A stretch of 54,961 nt of DNA from CAZRIP01 sp964600165 (GTDB taxonomy: Bacteria > Elusimicrobiota > Elusimicrobia > UBA1565 > UBA9628), in assembly GCA_964600165.1 (NCBI GenBank), contig CAZRIP010000010.1, positions 1-54,961 on the forward strand. The letters are read 5' to 3'. Below the pieces are notes generated by a model that did not search any database, was not told the DNA's origin, and was given only the letters and a program-made list of their open reading frames with translations. Both the position numbers and the translations under genes were made by a program. Below, piece after piece: positions 27,020-35,008 of this stretch. Numbering within the stretch: position 1 is the first letter of the stretch; each line of letters opens with the position of its first letter.

Positions 27020-28468
27020 CTACTTCTTCTTGCCGTAGGCGTATTGCTTGGAGGTCGGGGCGTACGGATACCACCAGGATTTTTCCTTTTGCTCGAAGTC
27101 CCAGTGCACGTGCTTGGGCTGCGTGAACTCGGCCAGGCCTTCCTCGCCGAGCTCGCGCGAGCCGCCCGTCTGCTTGAAGCCGCCGAAGGGACCCGCGTCG
27201 TTGTCGGTGAGAGGATCGTTGATCCAGATGGTGCCCGCCCAGACGTCCTCGAAGAAGCGCTTCACCTTCCGCGAGTCGTGGGTGTAGATGTTCGCGCCCA
27301 GGCCGAAGTTCGAGTCGTTGGCGAGCTTGATCGCCTCGTCGAAGCTCTTGTACGGCATCACCGGACAGATAGGCCCGAAAGTCTCGTCGCGCATGACGCT
27401 CATCGAGTGGTCGACGTTGGTGAGCACGGTCGGCGCGTAGAAGAAGCCCGCGTGAAGATTCGCCGGGCGCTTGCCGCCGGCGACGAGCTTGGCCCCCTTC
27501 TTGAGAGCTTCCTGGACGTGCCCGTCGACCTTGGAACGGTAGGACGCGCCGATCATCGGGCCGACGTCGGTCCTGGGGTCCATGCCGTCGCCGACGACGA
27601 GAGATTTGGCGAACTGCTCCAGGCGCTCGACGAACGGTTTATAGATCTCCTTCTGGACGTAAACGCGCTCGGCCGAAGTGCAGACCTGTCCTGTATTAAG
27701 GAACGACGCCCAGGCGACCGCCTTGACGGCGATGTCCAAGTCCGAGTCCTCGCAGACGACGAAGGCGTCCTTCCCGCCGAGCTCGAGGTGGCATTTCTTG
27801 ACTTGGTCGGCGCAGATCTTCGCGATATGGCGTCCCGTCTCGAGCGAGCCCGTGAACGCGACGAGCGCGACGTCGGGGTGGCGCACGATCGCCTCGCCGG
27901 TCGTCTCGCCCAAGCCCGTCACGATCTCGACGACGCCCGCCGGCAGGCAGTCGAAGATCTCCTTGAAGATCAGGGTGGACAGCGGCGTCTGCTCGGCGGG
28001 CTTGAGGACGACGGTGTTGCCCGCGGCCAACGCCGGCGCGAGCTTCCACGACATCAAGAGGATCGGGTAGTTCCACGGCACGATGCAGCCGACGACGCCG
28101 TAAGGCTCGCGGATCACCAGGTTCAGCTGCGAGGTCTCCGTCGACGGGATCACCTTGCCGCGCGAATTGCGCGCGAGCTCGCCGTAATACTCGAAGCATG
28201 ACGCCGCCCAGCCCATCTCGTCTTTGTTCTCGCGGAACGGCTTGCCGCCTTCCATCGTCAGCGTGCGCGCGATCTCGTCGCCGCGCGTCTTGATGCGATG
28301 CGCGATCGCCCGGAGCAGCTCAGCCTTCTCGTGCGCGGGGACCTTGCGCCAGGGCTCGAAGGCCTTCTTCGCTTTGGAAACGGCTTTCTCTACCGCCTCG
28401 GCCGTTTCATTGGGGACTTCGCCGAGGACTTTCTCGGTCGCGGGGTTCAAGACGGGGATCTTCTTCAT
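27020..28468 (-). CDS. NAD(P)-dependent aldehyde dehydrogenase
   Basis: 482 residues, full length for the family. VPWNYPILLMSWKLAPALAAG holds the cofactor-site Asn. ELGGKDAF carries the general-base Glu (about 253) and NTGQVCTSAER the catalytic Cys (about 287). ETFGPICPV and the Pro-rich C-terminus follow. Closest in style to betaine-aldehyde or succinate-semialdehyde enzymes; the substrate cannot be read from sequence. ATG overlaps the hemL stop (ATGA), so it is made with glutamate-1-semialdehyde aminomutase. A role in clearing a reactive semialdehyde is conceivable but speculative. Confidence 0.92.
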   Translation of the reverse strand: MKKIPVLNPATEKVLGEVPNETAEAVEKAVSKAKKAFEPWRKVPAHEKAELLRAIAHRIKTRGDEIARTLTMEGGKPFRENKDEMGWAASCFEYYGELARNSRGKVIPSTETSQLNLVIREPYGVVGCIVPWNYPILLMSWKLAPALAAGNTVVLKPAEQTPLSTLIFKEIFDCLPAGVVEIVTGLGETTGEAIVRHPDVALVAFTGSLETGRHIAKICADQVKKCHLELGGKDAFVVCEDSDLDIAVKAVAWASFLNTGQVCTSAERVYVQKEIYKPFVERLEQFAKSLVVGDGMDPRTDVGPMIGASYRSKVDGHVQEALKKGAKLVAGGKRPANLHAGFFYAPTVLTNVDHSMSVMRDETFGPICPVMPYKSFDEAIKLANDSNFGLGANIYTHDSRKVKRFFEDVWAGTIWINDPLTDNDAGPFGGFKQTGGSRELGEEGLAEFTQPKHVHWDFEQKEKSWWYPYAPTSKQYAYGKKK

Positions 28469-29736
28469 TTCAGGGCCTTTCTCGCGGCGAGGATCGTCTT
28501 GTCGAAGTCCGCGGCCGTGTGGGCGAACGAAGCGAACGCGGCCTCGAACTGCGCCGGCGGAAGATAGACGCCGCCGGCCAGCATCTTGCGGAAAAAGCGC
28601 GCATAAGCCTTGCGGTCGGCAGCCATCGCCGTCGCGTAGTCGCGGATCGGCTTGCCGGAGAAAAACAGCGTGAACATCGAGCCCACCGAATGGATCTGCA
28701 CGCGGACGCGCGCGCGCTCGAACTCGGCCGCCAAGCCGCGCAGCAAGTAATCGGTGATCTGCGCGAGGCGCGGATAGGGGTCCTGTTCCTTAAGTAGGCG
28801 CAGGCAGGCGCGTCCCGCCGCCACGGCGACCGGGTTGCCGGACAGCGTTCCGGCTTGATAGACCGGGCCCAGAGGCGCGACGAGCTTCATGATCTCCTTG
28901 CGCCCGCCATAAGCTCCCAAAGGCATCCCGCCGCCGGCGATCTTGCCGATCGTCGTCAGGTCGGGCTTGATGCCCAGGAGCTCTTGCGCCCCGCCGTAAG
29001 CGACCCGGAATCCCGTGATCACCTCGTCGAAGACCAGCAGGGATTTGTCCTTGCGCGTGAGCTCCCGCAGGCCCTCGAGGAAGCCGTCCTCGGGAAGGAC
29101 GACGCCCATGTTGCCGACGAACGGCTCGACGATGACGGCGGCGATCTTTCCTTTGTGCTTCTGGAAAGCGCGGCGGACCGCCGCCAGATCGTTGTATGGA
29201 AGAGAAATCGTGGTTTCCGCCCAGCGTTTCGGAACGCCGGCCGAATCAGGCACGCCCAGAGTGATCGCGCCCGACCCCGCCTGCACGAGCAGGCTGTCGA
29301 CGTGGCCGTGGTAGCAGCCGGTGAACTTGATGACGAGCTCGCGCTTCGTGAAGGCGCGCGCGACGCGCAAGGCGCTCATGACGGCCTCGGTGCCCGAGCT
29401 CGTCAGCCGAACGAGCTCCATGGACGGCATCGCGTCGCGGATCGCCTCCGCCAGCAGGATCTCGCCCTCCGTCGCGGCCCCGAAAGTCGACCCTTGATCG
29501 AGGGCCGCGCGCGCGGCGTCGACGATCTCCTGGCGCGCGTGGCCGAAGATCAGCGGCCCCCACGACATGCAGTAGTCGACGTAGCGCTTGCCGTCGACGT
29601 CAACGAGGATCGCGCCCGAGCCCGAGGCGGCGAAGCGCGGCGTCCCGCCGACGGACTTGAACGCCCTCACGGGCGAGTTCACCCCGCCGACGAGGACCTT
29701 CTGCGCGCGAGAGAAGAGCTTTTGGGATTTGTCCAC
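28465..29736 (-). CDS. hemL: Glutamate-1-semialdehyde 2,1-aminomutase
   Basis: 423-residue PLP enzyme of the C5 heme pathway making 5-aminolevulinate. Motifs: RAQKVLVGGVNSPVRAF at the N-terminus, SSGTEAVMSALRVAR, FDEVITGFR, TTIGKIAGGGMPLGAYGG (Schiff-base Lys). The start is set at GTG 29736 (DKSQKLFSRAQ matches the family N-terminus), with GGAG 6 nt upstream. The frame is open to ATG 29784, but that codon is part of a probable -35 box (ATGACG 29779-29784, 17-nt spacer, TTTAAT 29756-29761). hemB lies 0.8 kb away on the same strand. Confidence 0.95.
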   Translation of the reverse strand: MDKSQKLFSRAQKVLVGGVNSPVRAFKSVGGTPRFAASGSGAILVDVDGKRYVDYCMSWGPLIFGHARQEIVDAARAALDQGSTFGAATEGEILLAEAIRDAMPSMELVRLTSSGTEAVMSALRVARAFTKRELVIKFTGCYHGHVDSLLVQAGSGAITLGVPDSAGVPKRWAETTISLPYNDLAAVRRAFQKHKGKIAAVIVEPFVGNMGVVLPEDGFLEGLRELTRKDKSLLVFDEVITGFRVAYGGAQELLGIKPDLTTIGKIAGGGMPLGAYGGRKEIMKLVAPLGPVYQAGTLSGNPVAVAAGRACLRLLKEQDPYPRLAQITDYLLRGLAAEFERARVRVQIHSVGSMFTLFFSGKPIRDYATAMAADRKAYARFFRKMLAGGVYLPPAQFEAAFASFAHTAADFDKTILAARKALK

Positions 29737-29806
29737 GAGCGGCTCCGGCACCCGGATTAAACCAATTTTGCACGGGCGCGTCATCCGCGCGCAGTATCAT
29801 AGGCGC

Positions 29807-30550
29807 ATGGACCATCTCGAACATTCCGACGTATCCCGCTATCTCGACGCCGTGGCGGCCCGCTTCGAGGGACGGGGCCGGGAGGCCCAGCTCGGGCGCG
29901 CGCCGTTCGTGACGATCTCTCGCGAGTCAGGCGCGCTCGGCAGACGCCTGGCCGACGCGGTCATCGAACGGCTCAAAGCGCGCGGCGGCCCGCTCGCCCA
30001 TGGTTGGGAGACTTTCGACCGGCATCTCCTGGCCATGCTCGCCGGCGATCCCAAGCTCAAGTTCCCCCTGCGCGAGCTCGTCGGCGAGGAATATCATTCG
30101 CGAGTCTACGACTACATCCACCAGCTGTTCACCTGGTCGACGCCGCAGGACATCGTGCAAAAGCGCGTGCTCCACGCGCTGATCTCGGTAGCGGCGACCG
30201 GCCGCGTCGTGATCGTGGGGCGAGCGGGCGCGCTCGTCACGCGGGGCCTCAAGCGCGGAGTGCACATCAGGCTCGTCGCCTCGACGCGCACGCGCGTCGA
30301 AAACGTCGCGCGGCGAGATCACGTGAGCGAGGAAGAGGCGCTGTGGCGCGTGCGCGACCTCGAGCGCTCGCGGCTGGCTTTCGCGCGCAAGTACCTGGGG
30401 CACGACCTCGCGGACCCGCGCCACTACGACGCCGTCTTCAACGTCGACCGGGTCGACCTCCAGGACGTCGCCGAGTGGATCGTCGAGCGCGTCGCGGCTC
30501 TGGAGGCCCTGGCTCAGGCCCCGAGCCAGCGCGCGGCCTCGAGCGCGTAA
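29807..30550 (+). CDS. Cytidylate-kinase-like family protein
   Basis: 247 residues of the Cytidylate_kin2 family. FVTISRESGALGRRLADAVIERL replaces the standard Walker A (ISREYGSGG in typical members). VIVGRAGALVTR and a DRVD/DLQDVAEWI tail follow. Members are predicted nucleotide kinases of unknown substrate. TATCAT (29795-29800) lies 6 nt before the ATG, so the mRNA is probably leaderless and the longer upstream frame is not used. Its 3' end overlaps the 3' end of hemB by 37 bp. Confidence 0.8.
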   Translation: MDHLEHSDVSRYLDAVAARFEGRGREAQLGRAPFVTISRESGALGRRLADAVIERLKARGGPLAHGWETFDRHLLAMLAGDPKLKFPLRELVGEEYHSRVYDYIHQLFTWSTPQDIVQKRVLHALISVAATGRVVIVGRAGALVTRGLKRGVHIRLVASTRTRVENVARRDHVSEEEALWRVRDLERSRLAFARKYLGHDLADPRHYDAVFNVDRVDLQDVAEWIVERVAALEALAQAPSQRAASSA

Positions 30551-31488
30551 TAGGTGAGGATGAAATCCGCGCCGGCGCGCTTGATCGACGTGAGTGATTC
30601 GAGCGCGACGCGCTTCTCGTCGATCCAGCCGTTGGCGGCCGCGGCCTTGATCATCGCGAACTCACCTGAGACCTGATAGGCCGAGGTCGGCAGGCCGAAG
30701 CGCTTCTTGGCCGCCGCCAAGACGTCCAGATAAGGCAGCGCCGGCTTGACCATGATCATGTCGGCGCCTTCATCGACGTCCAAGGCGATCTCCCTCATCG
30801 CCTCGGCGAAGTTGGCGGGGTCCATCTGATAGGACGAGCGGTCGCCGAACGAGGGCGGCGACTCGGCCGCGTCGCGAAACGGCCCGTAGAACGCGCTCGC
30901 GTATTTCGCGGCGTAGGCCAAGATCGGCGTCATCGCAAAACCCGCCGCGTCCAAGGCCTTGCGGATCGCCGCGACCTGGCCGTCCATCATGCCGGAAGGC
31001 GCGATCACGTCGAAACCGGCCTTGGCCTGCGAGACGGCCGTTTTCGCCGTGAGCTCGAGGGTCTCGTCGTTGAGGACCCGCTCGCCCTTGATGATCCCGC
31101 AGTGGCCGTGGTCCATGTACTCGCAAAAGCAGAGGTCGGCGATGACGCAAAGGTCGGGGTAGCGGTCTTTGAGCGCCGCCGCCGCGCGCTGGACGATGCC
31201 GTCCTTGGCGTAGGCGCCCGATGCCTTGGAATCTTTGGCGTCGGGGATCCCGAAGAGGATGACGGCCGGCACGCCCGATTGGACCAGCGGCCCCGCGGCC
31301 TTGACCAGCTCATCGACGGAGTATTGGAAATGCCCAGGCATCGACTTGATCGGCCGCTTCTCGCCCTTGCCCGGCCGCACGAAATACGGCATCACGAAAT
31401 CGGACGGCGACAGCTCCGTCTCGCGCACGAGGCGGCGCAGGGCCGGGGTGGCGCGCAGGCGCCGAGGGCGACTTACGGGGAACGGCAT
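30514..31488 (-). CDS. hemB: Delta-aminolevulinic acid dehydratase (porphobilinogen synthase)
   Basis: 324-residue enzyme condensing two 5-aminolevulinates into porphobilinogen, the step after HemL. Zinc-type active site: Cys120, Cys122 and Cys130 in DLCFCEYMDHGHCG. Schiff-base lysines are Lys195 (AYAAKYAS) and Lys248 (IMVKPALPYLD). TAAAAT (31495-31500) stands 6 nt before the ATG. The promoter region is shared head to head with the IMPDH-like gene. Confidence 0.96.
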   Translation of the reverse strand: MPFPVSRPRRLRATPALRRLVRETELSPSDFVMPYFVRPGKGEKRPIKSMPGHFQYSVDELVKAAGPLVQSGVPAVILFGIPDAKDSKASGAYAKDGIVQRAAAALKDRYPDLCVIADLCFCEYMDHGHCGIIKGERVLNDETLELTAKTAVSQAKAGFDVIAPSGMMDGQVAAIRKALDAAGFAMTPILAYAAKYASAFYGPFRDAAESPPSFGDRSSYQMDPANFAEAMREIALDVDEGADMIMVKPALPYLDVLAAAKKRFGLPTSAYQVSGEFAMIKAAAANGWIDEKRVALESLTSIKRAGADFILTYYALEAARWLGA

Positions 31489-31511
31489 GTGACGATTTTA
31501 CTATAATCACT

Positions 31512-31522
31512 GGGTCAGACCC
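31512..31522. repeat. Short palindrome GGGTC-A-GACCC in the guaB leader
   Basis: An 11-nt inverted repeat between the TATAAT box (31502-31507) and the ATG of the IMPDH-like gene. Elements of this sequence are common extragenic repeats in several bacterial groups, as far as I recall. Here it could also affect hemB, whose start lies 24 nt away. Confidence 0.4.
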
Positions 31523-31530
31523 CATCGTTT

Positions 31531-32958
31531 ATGAAAGAAGCCTTCACTTTTCACGACGTCCTGCTCGTTCCCAAGCGCTCCTCCATCCGCTCGCGCCGGG
31601 ACGTGGATACGGCCGGTCGTTTCTCGAAGAACATAGTGCTCAAGGTGCCCATCGTCTCCGCGAACATGGACACCGTCACCGAGGCGCGCATGGCGATCGC
31701 GATGGCGCGCTGCGGCGGGCTCGGGATCATCCATCGCTTTCTGACCATCGAAGAAGAGGTCGCCGAGGTCGCCAAGGTCAAGCGCGCCGAGAACGTCATC
31801 ATCGAGAACCCCTACACGGTCGGCCCCGACGACACGATCGGCGGCGCCCGGCGCGAGATGGCGCGGCACTCCGTGGGCGGCCTCCTGGTCGTCGACCGCG
31901 AGCGCAAGCTCATCGGCATCGTCACGGAGCGCGACCTGCAGTTCCACGACGCCGACGACACGCCGCTCCACAAGGTGATGACCAAGAAAGTCGTCACCGC
32001 GAAAGCCGGCCTGCCCTTCGAGAAGGCGCAGGAGATCCTGCGCGACCACAAGATCGAGAAGCTCCCGCTCGTCGGGCCCAAGGGCGAGATCGCCGGCCTG
32101 ATCACCGCCAAGGACCTCAAGGCCCGCAAGCATCACCCGGATGCCTCGAAGGACAAGAAGGGCAAGCTTTTGGTCGGCGCGGCGGTGGGCGTCGTCGGCG
32201 ATTATCTCGAGCGAGCCGCCGCTCTGCTGGACGCCGGCGCCGACGTCCTCGTCGTCGACGTCGCGCACGGCCACGCCGACCACGTCATCGAGGCGGTCAA
32301 GAAGATCAAGAAGAGGTTCCCGTCGGCCGAGCTCGTCGCCGGGAACGTGGCCACTTACGAAGGCGCGCGCGACCTCGTCGCCGCGGGCGCCGACGGGATC
32401 AAAGTCGGCGTCGGGCCGGGCTCGATCTGCAGCACGCGCATCGTGTCAGGCTCCGGCGCGCCGCAGCTCTCCGCGATCATCGAGTGCGCGAAGATCACGC
32501 GCGAGCGCGGCATCCCCGTCAACGCCGACGGCGGCATCAGGGACTCCGGCGACATCGCCAAGGCCCTGGCCGCCGGCGCGTCGTCGGTCATGCTCGGCTC
32601 GCTGTTGGCCGGCTGCGACGAGTCGCCGGGCTGGCCCGTCGTGCGCGACGGCCAGCGCTACAAGGTCTACCGCGGCATGGCGTCCTTGGGCGCGACGCTC
32701 TCGCGCAAGAAGAAGGACAATCCCGAGGATCTGGATCCCATCGAAATCGCCGAGGTCGTGCCGGAAGGCGTCGAGTCGATGTCTCCCTACAAGGGCCCCG
32801 TCGCCGACGTCGTCTTCCAGCTCATCGGCGGCGTGCGCTCCGGCATGAGCTATTCCGGCGCGCGCAGCCTGCAGGAATTCTGGGACAAGCACGAGTTCGT
32901 GCGCATCACCCCCGCCGGCTGGGCCGAGTCCCGGCCGCACCACCTCGACAAGCGCTAG
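31531..32958 (+). CDS. guaB: IMP dehydrogenase / GMP reductase family protein with CBS domains
   Basis: 475 residues: (beta/alpha)8 barrel with a CBS pair inserted at about 92-200. Catalytic loop GVGPGSICSTR holds Cys300, and phosphate loops NADGGIRDSG and LGSLLAG follow. The segment after MASLGAT is SRKKKDNPEDLDPIEIAEVV. Standard IMPDHs have SSDRYFQ here, whose Arg-Tyr dyad activates water for the hydrolysis step. That dyad is absent. The C-terminal part (GVRSGMSYSGARSLQEF) is also reminiscent of GMP reductase, and CBS-containing GMP reductases (GuaB1) are known in mycobacteria. Either IMP to XMP or GMP to IMP is possible; the guaB name is provisional. TATAAT at 31502-31507, no clear SD. Confidence 0.8.
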   Translation: MKEAFTFHDVLLVPKRSSIRSRRDVDTAGRFSKNIVLKVPIVSANMDTVTEARMAIAMARCGGLGIIHRFLTIEEEVAEVAKVKRAENVIIENPYTVGPDDTIGGARREMARHSVGGLLVVDRERKLIGIVTERDLQFHDADDTPLHKVMTKKVVTAKAGLPFEKAQEILRDHKIEKLPLVGPKGEIAGLITAKDLKARKHHPDASKDKKGKLLVGAAVGVVGDYLERAAALLDAGADVLVVDVAHGHADHVIEAVKKIKKRFPSAELVAGNVATYEGARDLVAAGADGIKVGVGPGSICSTRIVSGSGAPQLSAIIECAKITRERGIPVNADGGIRDSGDIAKALAAGASSVMLGSLLAGCDESPGWPVVRDGQRYKVYRGMASLGATLSRKKKDNPEDLDPIEIAEVVPEGVESMSPYKGPVADVVFQLIGGVRSGMSYSGARSLQEFWDKHEFVRITPAGWAESRPHHLDKR

Positions 32959-32969
32959 GCTTGGCGCGC

Positions 32970-33710
32970 TTAAGGGCGCAGATCCGGGCAGCGCGTCTTG
33001 AGCCAGTCGAGGAGCTGCGCGTCCGTGAACTTCAAGCGGTGCTCGCCGCTCGGGGCGTCGTAAGCGAAGAGTTCCTTGTTCTTGACCGCGCACGATCGGC
33101 CCTGCGCGTCGCGGAACGTCGCGTCGCCCTCCGGCAACCCTGAAGGAAGCTCTCCAAGCCTGAAGCCCGCGTCGAGCATGAGGCCCGCGTAGCGCGGAAA
33201 CTCCACGCCGCCGCGTTCCGAGCGCTCCACGCGCGGCGAGACGGTCACGGCGCCGCGCTCGACGGAAGCAGGCTCGGCCGTCTCCGGGTCGAAGCGCAGC
33301 TCCCCTCCGTCGGCCATGCGCACGGCGACGGTCTGGGCCAGCGGATCGATCAGAAGCTCCTGGCTTCCGGCGCGCGGGAAGAAGTAAAACTCGCGCCCGG
33401 AGGTCATCGTCGGGCCTTCGCCCGGTCCGTAGGAGCTGAACACGAGCAGCATGCCGTCGTCGACGAACAGATAGTCGCGATAGACCATGTTCGTCGAGCT
33501 CATCGGGTGGATCGAGACATAGCACTGCCCCGAGTCAAAGCCGGAGGCGTAACCCTGCGTGCCGCGGACGACCGTCGGGGCGATCTCGGGGCAATGCCCC
33601 TTCGCGGCCGCGGCGGAGGATTTTTGCAGGTACGAAAGCCAGCGAGGAGGCTCCGCGGCGCGGACCGGCAGGGCCAACAGGGCGCAAATGGTCAAGGCGA
33701 TCGAGGTCAT
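32970..33710 (-). CDS. Secreted protein of unknown function
   Basis: 246 residues, signal peptide about 1-18 (ending VRA-AE). The rest is a mostly beta, Gly-rich soluble domain with four Cys (HCPEIAP, GQCYVSI, SCAVKN, RCPDL), enough for two disulfides. I do not recognise a family. It stands alone, convergent with the IMPDH-like gene (11 nt apart). Confidence 0.75.
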   Translation of the reverse strand: MTSIALTICALLALPVRAAEPPRWLSYLQKSSAAAAKGHCPEIAPTVVRGTQGYASGFDSGQCYVSIHPMSSTNMVYRDYLFVDDGMLLVFSSYGPGEGPTMTSGREFYFFPRAGSQELLIDPLAQTVAVRMADGGELRFDPETAEPASVERGAVTVSPRVERSERGGVEFPRYAGLMLDAGFRLGELPSGLPEGDATFRDAQGRSCAVKNKELFAYDAPSGEHRLKFTDAQLLDWLKTRCPDLRP

Positions 33711-33716
33711 GACCCG

Positions 33717-33745
33717 ATTCTAGATCATCGCGCCGGCCTCGACAA
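33717..33745 (-). promoter_or_regulatory. Promoter of the secreted unknown
   Basis: TTGTCG (33740-33745), 17-nt spacer, TAGAAT (33717-33722), then 6 nt to ATG 33710. The composite repeat begins 8 nt upstream of the -35 box. Confidence 0.6.
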
Positions 33746-33752
33746 GCGCTGA

Positions 33753-33774
33753 TCATCCGCCACGTGGCGGATGA
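33753..33774. repeat. REP-like palindrome, family B
   Basis: Perfect 22-bp palindrome, arm TCATCCGCCAC. First half of a composite with the element directly after it. Confidence 0.75.
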
Positions 33775-33775
33775 C

Positions 33776-33809
33776 GAATCTCGACTTACCCCGGGGTAAG
33801 TCGAGATTC
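33776..33809. repeat. REP-like palindrome, family C
   Basis: Perfect 34-bp palindrome, arm GAATCTCGACTTACCCC, one base after the family B element. It sits between the rnpB terminator and the promoter of the secreted unknown. A cruciform or RNA hairpin of 17 bp would be very stable. Confidence 0.8.
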
Positions 33810-33822
33810 CGCGTAAAACGGA

Positions 33823-33854
33823 CCCGCCCCTCGCGCTTTCACGCAAGGGGCGGG
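33823..33854 (-). terminator. rnpB terminator
   Basis: 13-bp GC-rich stem (CCCGCCCCTTGCG, one G-T pair) with a 6-nt loop, followed in the minus direction by TCCGTTTT. It comes directly after the 3' end of RNase P RNA. Confidence 0.75.
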
Positions 33855-33859
33855 ATTTT

Positions 33860-34226
33860 CGTGGACGGCCTGTACCCCGGATTCTGTCCCTCCGCTCGCG
33901 CGGAATCGGGGATCATTTTTCTTTGCGGCTACCGAGGAGCGGCCCCGGCGTCAGCCGAGACTGCGCGGGCCGCGCGCGCTCCCTCACTGCCTTGCTCCCG
34001 ACGGGGTTTGCCATGCCCGGTCCCTCGCGGGACCGGCGGTGGTCTCTTACACCACCTTTTCACCCTTGCCGTCCCTGTGCATACCGTGCACAGGGACTGG
34101 CGGTATGTTCTCTGTGGCACTTTCCGTCGACCCGGGATTGACCCGGGCCTCCTGACCTTTCGATCAGCGTCGCGCCCTATGGAGTCCGGAAGTTCCTCTG
34201 TTGCCAGCGATCCCCCGGCCGTCCGA
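33860..34226 (-). ncRNA. rnpB: RNase P RNA, bacterial class A
   Basis: About 365 nt. Conserved pieces in order on the minus strand: P1 arm GGACGGCC (34217-34224), GAGGAACTTCCGGACTCCAT, ACAGAGAACATACCGCC, AAGGGTGAAAAGGTGG, TAAGAGACCACCG, GGCAAACCCC with GGGAGCAAGGC, GGGACAGAATCCGGGGTAC, and P1 partner GGCCGTCC (33863-33870). The catalytic RNA trims tRNA 5' leaders. The usual GAGGAAAGTCC reads GAGGAACTTCC, a two-base change in a near-universal block. -10 box TATAAT at 34231-34236 lies just past the stop of the zinc-ribbon gene. Ends are approximate. Confidence 0.93.
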
Positions 34227-34230
34227 GGAT

Positions 34231-34236
34231 ATTATA
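34231..34236 (-). promoter_or_regulatory. rnpB -10 box
   Basis: TATAAT on the minus strand, 7 nt before the P1 arm. A good -35 box is not visible; the region overlaps the last codons of the DUF164 gene. Confidence 0.55.
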
Positions 34237-34239
34237 GCG

Positions 34240-34974
34240 CTATGCGGCTTTGACCGCCAGGGCTTCCGGGCGGTAGATGATGCGCTGGCAGCTCTCGCAG
34301 CAGACGAGGTTCTTGGCCTTGGTGGCCTCGACGATGACGGTGGGAGCGAGAGTGATGCGGCAGGCGCTGCACATCGTGCCGTCGATGGGCACGATGGCGT
34401 CGAGCTTGCCGCGCTTGCGGACGTGATCGTAGACCTTCATCGCCTCGGCGGGGATCGGGGTGGCGGCCTCATCGCGCTCGGTTTTTTGCGCGTCGAACTT
34501 CGCCTTCTCTTCGGCCAGGCGCTTCTCGTGGCCGGCGATCTCGGTCTCGAACTGCTTCTGCTCGCCGGCGAGCTCGGCGAGCTTGGTCTTCTCTTCCTTG
34601 CGCGCGGCGTCGATCTGCTCCATCAGCGTCAAAATCTCGGTCTCGATCTCGCTGGCGGCCTGCTTGGCGAAGCCGATCTCCGTCTGCAGGGCCTTGAAAG
34701 CTTCGTTGGTCTTGACCGAGTTAAGCTCGGAACCGTGCTTCTTGGCCAGCTCCTCTTTCTGCGCGAGCTCGAGCTCTTTTTCCTTCTTCTTCTTCTCGAG
34801 CGTGATCAAGCGCGCCTTCACCTCGCCGGCCTTGGCCTTCTCGGCCTCGAGCTGGGCCTTGAGGTTGCCGATCATGACCGGAATCTGGTCGAGCGCCGTC
34901 TTGATCTTGTCGAGCGCCGCGTCCTTGGCTTGGAGGGCGATGAGCTGGTGGAGGTTTTCCTTCGAGAGAGCCAC
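34240..34974 (-). CDS. DUF164 coiled-coil C4 zinc-ribbon protein
   Basis: 244 residues: a long antiparallel-type coiled coil (about 5-165, heptad-rich with many Lys/Glu) followed by a C4 zinc ribbon, CSAC and CESC about 22 residues apart. This is the zf-RING_7/DUF164 family. Relatives are described as nucleic-acid-binding or, in Chlamydia, as a type III ATPase-associated protein (CdsZ). No secretion genes are nearby, so a nucleic-acid or general role is likelier. GTG start with TATAAT ending 5 nt upstream. rnpB follows directly. Confidence 0.88.
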   Translation of the reverse strand: MALSKENLHQLIALQAKDAALDKIKTALDQIPVMIGNLKAQLEAEKAKAGEVKARLITLEKKKKEKELELAQKEELAKKHGSELNSVKTNEAFKALQTEIGFAKQAASEIETEILTLMEQIDAARKEEKTKLAELAGEQKQFETEIAGHEKRLAEEKAKFDAQKTERDEAATPIPAEAMKVYDHVRKRGKLDAIVPIDGTMCSACRITLAPTVIVEATKAKNLVCCESCQRIIYRPEALAVKAA

Positions 34975-34979
34975 GGCAA

Positions 34980-35008
34980 ATTATACAATATGCTCGTGAG
35001 CGCCACAA
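34980..35008. promoter_or_regulatory. Overlapping divergent promoters (DUF164 / CbiX-like)
   Basis: Minus strand: TTGTGG (35003-35008), 17-nt spacer, TATAAT (34980-34985), 5 nt to GTG 34974. Plus strand: TACAAT (34984-34989), 6 nt to GTG 34996. The two -10 boxes share bases 34984-34985, so polymerase can open only one direction at a time, and each coding sequence contains the other's upstream promoter DNA. Confidence 0.6.

Noticed and set aside
28465..29784. hemL starting at ATG 29784
   Set aside because: That ATG lies in a probable -35 box and the extra 16 residues do not match the family N-terminus; GTG 29736 with GGAG upstream fits better.
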